16,337 nt of DNA from Ectocarpus siliculosus (Eukaryota; Sar; Phaeophyceae; Ectocarpales; Ectocarpaceae). Position 1 is the first letter of the stretch. Each line of letters opens with the position of its first letter. Under the pieces are notes generated by a model. It saw only the letters and a program-made list of their open reading frames with translations. It did no database searches and was not told where the DNA came from. The stretch lies in assembly GCA_000310025.1 (NCBI GenBank), contig FN649751.1, positions 4,116,797 to 4,133,133 of the forward strand, given 5' to 3'. The position numbers and the translations under genes are program-made. Positions 10,001 through 16,337 of the stretch are shown piece after piece.

Positions 10001-12324
10001 TGAGCGACGGCGGTGGTGGCGGCGGCGGCGGCGGCGGTGTCGGTAGCGATGGTGGCGATGGCAGCAAAGATGGCGACGCCCCCCCCGTGCTTGCGTCAGG
10101 TCGCGATGCGGTCCGTTCTCCGCAAACGCCTGCGGCGGCGGTGGCGGCGAGCTGCGATGACGACCGTCGGCAATATGGCAACGATGGCTGCGGCGGCGGC
10201 GGCGGCGGCGGCGGTAGCGGAGACGAGGGCGGGCGTAGCGACGGCAGTGCAGGTGGCGTTGGCCCACGAAGTAGCGGCGGACGGCCAACTACTGACAGCG
10301 AGTGCGAGGGAACGGAAGAGGAGAGAAGGAAACAAGAAAGTAGCGAGGAGGGTGAAGGGAATACCAATCAACACGACCGAACGGCTGCGGGGGAAAGCGG
10401 ACGGGAGGACTCCGGTGTCCAGCTGGAACGAGGGAAGAACGAGCGCGGGGGGGGGGCAAGGGCAAACACAGAGGCGAGAGATTCTGCTGCTGCTACCACG
10501 GCTGACAGTGACGACGACGAGGGAATGGAGTGGGAAGACGGGGGCGGCGACAACGACACCAGTGGTGACAACCGCTCGGAGGCAGAGGAGGAGGAGGGGG
10601 AGGAGGACGAGGAGGGGGACGAGGAAGCAGTGAGGAACGGGAAGCGAAGGTGGAGCGGAGGCGCCGGGGACGACGGCGAGCTGCGGACGATCGCCGATAC
10701 GGTGGAGGCGGCCGGGTTGGGCAGCAGCGGTTACGAGCTGCAAGTCGAAGTAGGTCGGGCATGACGTCGTTGTCGCGGCGTGTGTTATTCATGTGCGTGT
10801 ATATATGTGAAGTAAATGCTTATTCTATGCCTGCCCGCACAGGTGGCCATGACGGGGTGAGCGCTAGGCTGCGGTTGCTGCACGTTTTCTCTTCCCGGGA
10901 GTATTATTCCTTTGTGTCGAGTATTCAACTGAGCCGGTTTTCCTCCCAGTGTTTTCAATGAGGGGAGTCGTGCGTGTGCCGTCGTTGTGCCCCCCCCACC
11001 CTGCAAGGTTCCGATGGGTTGGAGCGTAACGACCGGCGGCAGTGGCGCTGGTGAAGACGCAGCGCTCGTCGTGTCGGCTCTGCGAGAGCGATACAAGGTC
11101 TTGACCTCGCGGTGAGTCAAGCCGACCTGTTGTATCAACAACACGCTTTGGACGCGTGCCATTTGCCCTCCTATCAACTCTTCTTGCCGCCCTGATTTCT
11201 TCAAGCGGGAGGCGTAGCGGGGCGTACGCGGACATGAGCAAGTGCCACTCATTCGAGGGGATCTCTCTAACCACGGAGACGAATTAACCAGGTCGCAACA
11301 GCATCGGGGTGGCGAATGAAGGTTGCCCGTTTTGGAGTCCAAGAACCCACCCGGGTTACGGACGGTTCTGGAATTTTTTTGCCCCCCCGGGCTTCGCCCC
11401 CCCTTCAGTTTCTATCAGCGTCGTCTGCTGCTCGCCGCCCCGGTGATGTTGTACAACTTCTGTAGCGCGCTTCCAATGCATTATTCTACTGAAGGCGGAT
11501 ACCCTGCTGGTGGTGGTGGTGCTTGTTTTAAAGGCATGAATCCCCCCCCCCCCCCGCCCCGCAAGGGGGATGATCGCACCACGTTGTGTTAAAATGGTCA
11601 AGCATCCTCGAGGCAGCTACACGGTGCTTATAACTGTCTCTCGAAGTGAAAGCACCAGAAAATAAATTTAGTCACACGCAGCTGTCATCCGTACGCAAGG
11701 AAGAAAGCACCAGATGCCGAACGCCCTTAGCAGGATGCAGCGCACCCTTCATGCGACTCGCCGAATGCCTCACGGCGCTTCGCGCTTGGTGCTGTTGAGA
11801 ACCTGGTCCGGTGAGAACCCGGCGTGCTCCGTCCCGGCTTTGTAGGGATGCGAGGTCAATGGTCTAGCGACTACGGCATGCACGACTGTTGAGTACGACC
11901 CCACCCCCCTCCGCCTACCCGCAGGCTGCTACCACTGCTGTCGGACTGGATACACACCCTAAGCCGCGTGCACTTCGACGACGACGACGACGACAACGAC
12001 GACAGCCGTCTGGACAGCAACCACGCGGGCGCCGGCAGCAATAGGAGAGAAGCGGGCGGGGGAGAGTCTACAGTCTCTGCGACCGCCGGAGGCGGGGCGG
12101 AAAGGCGAGCGTGCGCGAGCCTCCTGGGACGGTGCCTCGCGGTGCGGAACTCGGCGAATGCGCTGGTGTCCAAGTTTGTCGAGCTAAGGATCGACGAGGA
12201 GGGGGGTCGCGGGGCATCATCTTCGTCGTCGTCGTCGTCGCGGTCGTCTTCGTCTGCTGCGCCGACCGCGAAACGGCCCCGCCTTCAGATCCGAATGGAT
12301 GGTTTGCGAGGAACGGGGAGCTGA
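7063..12324 (+). CDS. UVSSA: UV-stimulated scaffold protein A homologue, short form
   Basis: UVSSA joins RNA polymerase II stalled at DNA damage, recruits TFIIH and stabilises CSB in transcription-coupled repair. Eight exons: 7063-7392, 7669-7770, 8357-8440, 8725-8922, 9289-9393, 9835-10749, 11008-11111, 11925-12324; 745 residues with all phases consistent. Residues 1-84 are Arg/Gly-rich then Gly-rich. Residues 86-238 form the VHS-like domain (LGKLVSKAT, then IRYLMQRM, VRFMALSIVGLLFQRS, DARHPLPGP, EEWNESHGDLYKGL, YRFLREGKRMKF). Residues 239-299 form a basic coiled coil ending REMDECFAILVP; from MKF to LVP it aligns without gaps to my memory of human UVSSA. A roughly 270-residue Gly/acidic linker follows, then GLGSSGYELQVE and the helical block ERYKVLTSRLLPLLSDWI...VSKFVELRIDEEGG. 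ATG 7063 was chosen as the ATG lying between the GC-rich leader and the Arg/Gly-rich segment, with context CCACATGG. The C-terminal TFIIH-binding segment and DUF2043 are absent before stop TGA 12322-12324. Confidence 0.92.
8925..8966. repeat. CAGA tetranucleotide repeat abutting a UVSSA splice donor
   Basis: Two blocks of CAGA/GACA units separated by GAGAAA start two bases after the end of UVSSA exon 4 (8922). The first unit forms part of the donor itself, which reads GTCAGA instead of the GTGAG/GTAAG forms at most other introns of this gene. Confidence 0.9.
9434..9463. repeat. (TTG)10 repeat in UVSSA intron 5
   Basis: Ten TTG units begin 41 bases after the exon 5 donor (9394) and follow two GTC/TCG triplets. 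The tract is intronic in the gene model. It generates poly-Val and poly-Leu open frames that are not believed. Confidence 0.95.
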
Positions 12325-12628
12325 GGAAGAAGTTGAAGCATGCCGTGGTGGCGGGTGTGTGCCGTCGTATTTATTCCGGGAGCAGCTTGGGGTGTAACTA
12401 TCTGGAACGCCCCAGCCGGGGCCACACAGTTGGGCCATGTTTTTTTTTTCTTTTTTTTTCTCCACGTGTCTTCTGCCGTGCTTCCCTTGCTTTTTGTCGC
12501 GAGAGAGAGGTGTTGAGCCGCCCCTTTCCCTCGTCGACAGCAGTGGGGTCGGAGGTTGTTGTAAAAAACACACGAAAAACTCGTTTTCCAAATCCATCGG
12601 GCATGCACGGCGAGAAAACAAGTCTTCT

Positions 12629-12712
12629 TAGTTCGTGTGACCGCCGAGATTCGAACCCACGTCCCAAACGTTTGAACGGTTGCGAGGTCACCAACTGAAA
12701 AATAGTTCGTGT
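12629..12712 (-). mobile_element. tRNA-like, SINE-like element with 10-bp direct repeats
   Basis: On the minus strand the segment between the repeats contains TTCAGTTGGTGAC, like a tRNA D-loop/A box, and GGGTTCGAATCTC, like the T-loop/B box of RNA polymerase III promoters. The spacing is shorter than in a full tRNA, and the 7-bp acceptor stem does not form in the expected place, so it is not called as a functional tRNA. The 10-bp sequence TAGTTCGTGT occurs exactly at 12629-12638 and 12703-12712, flanking the 64-bp core like a target-site duplication. In plus-strand translation the core gives RRDSNPRP, a well-known false peptide of tRNA-derived sequences. It may be a degenerate SINE head, a tRNA pseudogene, or a diverged tRNA. 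Confidence 0.5.
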
Positions 12713-14271
12713 TACTCGATCATGTTGTCCGTGGTTGTTTGGATCACAGGTCAACCTGTGGCGTAAATCTTGTGGATTCATTCAAAGCGCTTATTTTTTC
12801 GCGGTTTTGATTGTAGGAAACAAGCCGTCAACAAGCGGCAGGTGCTTGGTTGCAACTGGGCAACAGGCTGCTGCAAGACAAAGATTTTGGTTTTCCACAA
12901 ATTGCTTTTCCCTTGCGCTATATCTATACTCAGGAAGGCAAGAAAATCTAAAAGAAGTCGCCGCCGCCTACGCTGCTCCTTGTCCCCCAAACGCGAGTAG
13001 ATCTTCTTGTTTTCGTTTTCAAACTGAGAGTCAAGGTCCCAAACAACCAAGCGAGAAGCAAACTCCTTTCCCGCTTCTCCCCTCGCTTTGCCGATATGAC
13101 GCGGCGACGCAGCAGTCTCGCGCGTAGTTCAGCCGCACCAGTTTTGACCTCTCCACTCAAACTTCACCCCGAACTTGCAATTATAGCAAGCCAACGGTGT
13201 TTTGTTTGCTTTCGTAAAAAGAAAGAAGAAAAAAAAATTCAAACTACGACAAGACGCCCGGCACCACGTGCGCCACGCGCAATAAGGGAGTCCGCCAATC
13301 GCAAGCCCTGTGACCCCCCCCCCCCCCCCGTTAAAACCCAAATGCGAAAGAAGTACAAGGGAATCCTCAAAAACAGAAAGTCAACATCACGACAACAACG
13401 ACTCTTATCATTTTCAATAAATACAGGAAGGACGGCCAGGAGACGCGTCCACCTCGCGGAAATGCGCCCGGTCTTTTCGCTGCTTGCAAGAAGAGTTCTG
13501 CCATCGACCACCACCGCCTGGGGGGATCGTCAGCCCGTTGGCATTCCGTCACACCAAGGCACAGCAGTTCATCGCCCGCCTGTCGCGAGTAACCCCTCGT
13601 GAAAGGGTCATTAAAATCTAGGAAAACGCACCGAAAAATTCTGCACAACGGACGGCTGGCTCGCCCGTGCGAAACGGCATGGCGGTTTCGTGCACCGACC
13701 CGCCTCGCCTCGCCACTCTCCGAACAAGACAAAAAAAGAAGACAGCAAATGACCCCCACCACGCAGCAAGCGGACCGCGCTCCGATCGAGAAAAAACACA
13801 CAGAACTCTTGTCTATCGATAAGGGGAACAACATCGAGTGTTGCACGAAACTTTGCATAAGGCATGGGCGGTGCAACATACGGGAAGGGAACAGACTATT
13901 ACAATACAACGCTCACAGAAGCTACTAAACACGTTTTTTGTCGGTTGTCGTGTCACTTCCTGTATCTTACAACAAGAACCGTCGGTCACCATTCTCTGTC
14001 GGTACTTGATAACAAAAAAAAGAAAATCTCTGTCCCTCGACATTAGAAAAGAAAACTGGACAGCGTACTGCCCCCACCCCCGTCCGCGACCACTATCGAC
14101 ACGCCCTCGCACAATCAACCGGGCCGAAAGGGACACAAAAGTTTATGCATCGACTGAGTCAAATCACCGACAGCAGTAGTGGGTGAAGTAGAATCGTAAA
14201 GGTACCACCATCCGGCTGTAACAACGCACAGTACACCGCGTGCCCAACTGTGTTGGATTCCTCGTGCGTTC

Positions 14272-14295
14272 ACTGACTGACTGACTGACTGACTG
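14272..14295. repeat. (ACTG)6 tetranucleotide repeat
   Basis: Six ACTG units in a row in the 3' flank of the minus-strand gene. It lies outside any coding region, and partial GACA-type units follow nearby (about 14306-14320). Confidence 0.9.
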
Positions 14296-14922
14296 GTGAC
14301 GTGACAGACTAGACAGACAAGCAAAGGAGACAGACATCAAAATACATGACAAGAATGCAATAACGAGACAACGGACGAATTTCCAACCGGACCCCCCCCC
14401 CCTCCCCCCGCCCTCTTTTCTTGCCTTTCGCCAGCCTCCATGCCACGTGCATAGTACAGCAATCATGACCGCCTTTCGGGATAACGAGGATCTACGGAGA
14501 ACCCGCTGTTGGCGTACATTAGTCTAGACAAAAACATTACCAAGTATATAGTACGCGTGCTTCGGCGCCGGAAGGCTAAAACGTTGGCTGCCATTCTCCT
14601 TTCTGAAAACACACAACAAACACGGGAAGACACAACACATCGCCCACCGCTACTACTCTAGAAAGAGTCGTTTCGGTGCCGACCGACACGTTTCGGGAAC
14701 CCGAACACAACAGCAAGGAAAAACTTCAACTACTACAATGGTATCGCGAGCTACAACGGACAAGGCCACACACATACATAGCGGGGATGAGAATCAATCG
14801 GACGACACGCATCGACACGCAGCGCGCAACAAAACAAATGCACGTCAACCTTTCAAACACAGGAGATACGCTGGCGTGGGGGGCGACAAGGGAATGGGAG
14901 GGGGGGGGGGGGGGTATCCGTG

Positions 14923-16337
14923 TTACAAGTCCACTGGCAACGTCGCTGTCATCACATGGGCGTCCATCAGGTCGTCACACCCAGCGCTGTCGTCGAAGGT
15001 AGTCTCAAACTCGCAGTTGCCGGGCATTTCCGTGGACGGCGCTCGCGCCGCCGTTGCCGACGTCTCAAGCAGCATTCCGCCCTCCCCCGCTTGACGATGC
15101 TGCCACCACACCCCCTCGGCCTCGCCCATCTTTGTCGCGGCGGGAGCAGGTGCCCCCCCTCGCCATTTCCCGGCCGCCGCCGCCGCCGCCGCCGCCCCGG
15201 CCCCCGTGGCAGCGCCAAAATAGTTCGTGGAGAAGCTCTCGAGGACGTCGCCGCCGCCGCCGCTGCCGCCGCCGATGCCTTCCAACGGTTGCCGGCTACC
15301 AGCTCCAGCCTGAAACTCCATCTTGATAGCCGAGGAGCAAGCGGCGGAGCTCATGTCCATGATATCCTCTCCGGCAAACTCGCCGGCGCCGGACGCCACC
15401 GGGAAGATCTGTACGGGGGGTATGGGGGCACTGTGCCTACGTCGCACGACGCCGTGAGTTTTTGGCCGCGATGCTGCCGACTGCTGCTGAGGCAGACGCT
15501 GCTGCGGCGGCCCGTTTGCGGAGATCGAGGGTGAAGAACTCCGCGACTTCGTTCCCTGCTGCTGCTGCTGCTGCTGCTGAACCTCCCCCGAAGACAACAC
15601 CCACCCGTGCTGACGGGGCGCCGGCTTGGGGGCGGTCGCAACGCCGTTCTGCTTGGTACCGTCTCCGAGCCTCACGCTCCAGTTTTGGCCAGAGCTGCTG
15701 GCGGCGGTAGCCGATGCCTGGAAGCCAGCGCTCATGGCTCCGCTCGAACAAGCCGCTGCCGCCGCCACTGCCGCGGCTGAAGGACCGCTCGGAGCGGTCG
15801 CACAGGGATCGAAACCGCTCTCCCCCACCCCTCCATGCCGGTGGCCCGATCCCCACCCGCTGCTCAAGCCGCTGCTGCTGGAGCGTCGGTGTCCCCTGCC
15901 CGAGGACGGGTCGGCGAGAGCGGCGGCCTTCGCGCTGGCGGCCGGGGCTGGGAAGTACGTGCGGTCCGACCCGCCCAGAGGAGAACACGTCACGTTGAAG
16001 CCGGCGCTGCCGTTGGCGCCGGCCGCGGCCCCCCCACCGCTGAGGGGGGACTGCGGGAGGAAACCGACGTGAGGCGAAAGTCCGGCCTGCGGGGAACCGG
16101 GGAACCTCTCCGGGAACCCCCTCGCCCCGACCCGTCGAGACTTGGGGCTCGGCCCCCCCATCAGGCCGTTCGAGCCGAGGGGGTCCTTCGGAGACGGAAG
16201 GGCGTACTGCTCGGCCGGGAACGCCTCGTCCCCGCGTCTCCGGCCGCTCCCGCTCCCGCTCCCGCCGCCGGGGGCCGTGGCTTGAGTCCCCGGCGTCCCC
16301 GGCGTCTGGGGCGGTGGCGAGTACCCCTTCCTCTGGC
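14923..16337 (-). CDS. Unrecognised low-complexity protein, C-terminal part (5' partial)
   Basis: An open frame runs on the minus strand from the window edge to its stop at 14925-14923, about 470 codons with no interruption. The first in-window ATG (16161) is internal, since the frame stays open upstream and reads RKGYSPPPQTPGTPG at the edge. The protein is rich in Ser, Gly, Ala and Pro. It has a Q8 run (CTG8 on the plus strand, 15555-15578), a second Gln-rich patch (PPQQRLPQQQ), an Ala run, a basic RRRHSAP segment followed by PIPPVQIFPV, and two acidic hydrophobic patches: EFAGEDIMDM, and FETTFDDSAGCDDLMD near the C-terminus. No catalytic or DNA-binding domain is visible. Such tails are common in transcription regulators, but the DNA-binding part, if any, would be outside the window; this is only a guess. 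It is tail-to-tail with UVSSA. Confidence 0.72.
   Translation of the reverse strand, partial: QRKGYSPPPQTPGTPGTQATAPGGGSGSGSGRRRGDEAFPAEQYALPSPKDPLGSNGLMGGPSPKSRRVGARGFPERFPGSPQAGLSPHVGFLPQSPLSGGGAAAGANGSAGFNVTCSPLGGSDRTYFPAPAASAKAAALADPSSGRGHRRSSSSGLSSGWGSGHRHGGVGESGFDPCATAPSGPSAAAVAAAAACSSGAMSAGFQASATAASSSGQNWSVRLGDGTKQNGVATAPKPAPRQHGWVLSSGEVQQQQQQQQGTKSRSSSPSISANGPPQQRLPQQQSAASRPKTHGVVRRRHSAPIPPVQIFPVASGAGEFAGEDIMDMSSAACSSAIKMEFQAGAGSRQPLEGIGGGSGGGGDVLESFSTNYFGAATGAGAAAAAAAAGKWRGGAPAPAATKMGEAEGVWWQHRQAGEGGMLLETSATAARAPSTEMPGNCEFETTFDDSAGCDDLMDAHVMTATLPVDL

Larger units (their letters stand above)
12325..14922. other. Convergent 3' flanks of UVSSA and the downstream minus-strand gene
   Basis: No protein gene is supported in this 2.6 kb. 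The plus strand is G/T-rich near UVSSA (12330-12560, with T runs at 12438-12460). From about 13000 it turns A/C-rich, with AAAAAA and ACAACAAC patches up to 14880. That switch is what two long 3' UTRs meeting near 12900-13000 would give. An AATAAA on the plus strand lies at about 13416, in a place not obviously linked to either end. Homopolymers include C16 (13314-13329), C11 (14392-14402) and G15 (14900-14914). The tRNA-like element is listed separately. Confidence 0.5.

Noticed and set aside
10013-10743. Long alternative-frame open frames on both strands over UVSSA exon 6
   Set aside because: Shadows of the GC-rich exon; they consist of Ala, Arg or Pro/Ser runs without motifs.
10843-10856. 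A 14-bp micro-exon in UVSSA between 10750 and 11007
   Set aside because: It has AG and GT borders, but with the preferred donor it shifts the frame into a stop. Direct joining of 10749 to 11008 is in phase and gives normal spacing.
11339-11372. Imperfect hairpin (TCCAAGAACC with GGTTCTGGA) in UVSSA intron 7
   Set aside because: Only about nine pairs with a bulge, next to C-rich low-complexity sequence. No terminal repeats or duplication were found to suggest a mobile element.
12437-12698. Plus-strand frame containing RRDSNPRP
   Set aside because: This peptide is a typical translation artefact of tRNA-like B-box sequence.
12735-13602. Open frames between the tRNA-like element and the A/C-rich flank
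   Set aside because: No start context, domain or splice pattern supports them, and both strands are equally open by chance.
1-16337. CRISPR arrays, bacterial operons, phage or viral genes
   Set aside because: The repeats are simple microsatellites without spacers, and the genes are intron-containing eukaryotic ones.

Overview
The window looks like nuclear DNA from an intron-rich, GC-rich eukaryote. The best guess is a brown alga (Ectocarpus-like stramenopile). The reasons are short exons with GT-AG introns of about 250-800 bp behind long pyrimidine tracts, proteins full of Gly/Ala/Ser/Gln runs, many microsatellites and homopolymer C/G tracts, long gene-free 3' flanks, and neighbouring genes that alternate strand, a layout reported for the Ectocarpus genome. 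The organism is an inference; no marker gene proves it. All gene names come from recognising protein motifs by eye and from consistent splice phases; no search was run.

Layout. (1) 1-1079, plus strand: the last two coding exons of the B subunit of DNA polymerase alpha-primase (POLA2), its 5' part lying outside the window. (2) 1080-3168: convergent 3' flanks with no supportable gene. (3) 6172-3169, minus strand: a complete five-exon gene for a family GT7 (beta-1,4-galactosyltransferase-like) enzyme of 336 residues that carries an N-terminal WW domain and has no visible signal peptide or membrane anchor. (4) 6173-7062: a divergent promoter region shared with the next gene. (5) 7063-12324, plus strand: an eight-exon UVSSA homologue (transcription-coupled repair scaffold) of 745 residues, with an Arg/Gly-rich N-terminus, a VHS-like domain, a coiled coil, a long acidic and poly-Gly linker, and the middle helical domain. 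The usual C-terminal TFIIH-binding segment and DUF2043 zinc domain are not visible. (6) 12325-14922: convergent 3' flanks containing a tRNA-like, SINE-like element flanked by 10-bp direct repeats. (7) 16337-14923, minus strand: the C-terminal part of an unrecognised low-complexity protein, open to the window edge.

The genes do not form a pathway. POLA2 acts in replication initiation, UVSSA in transcription-coupled repair, and GT7 in glycan synthesis. Order and orientation are + - + -, so each pair is tail-to-tail or head-to-head. The most unusual item is the WW-GT7 fusion; the next is the apparently short UVSSA.
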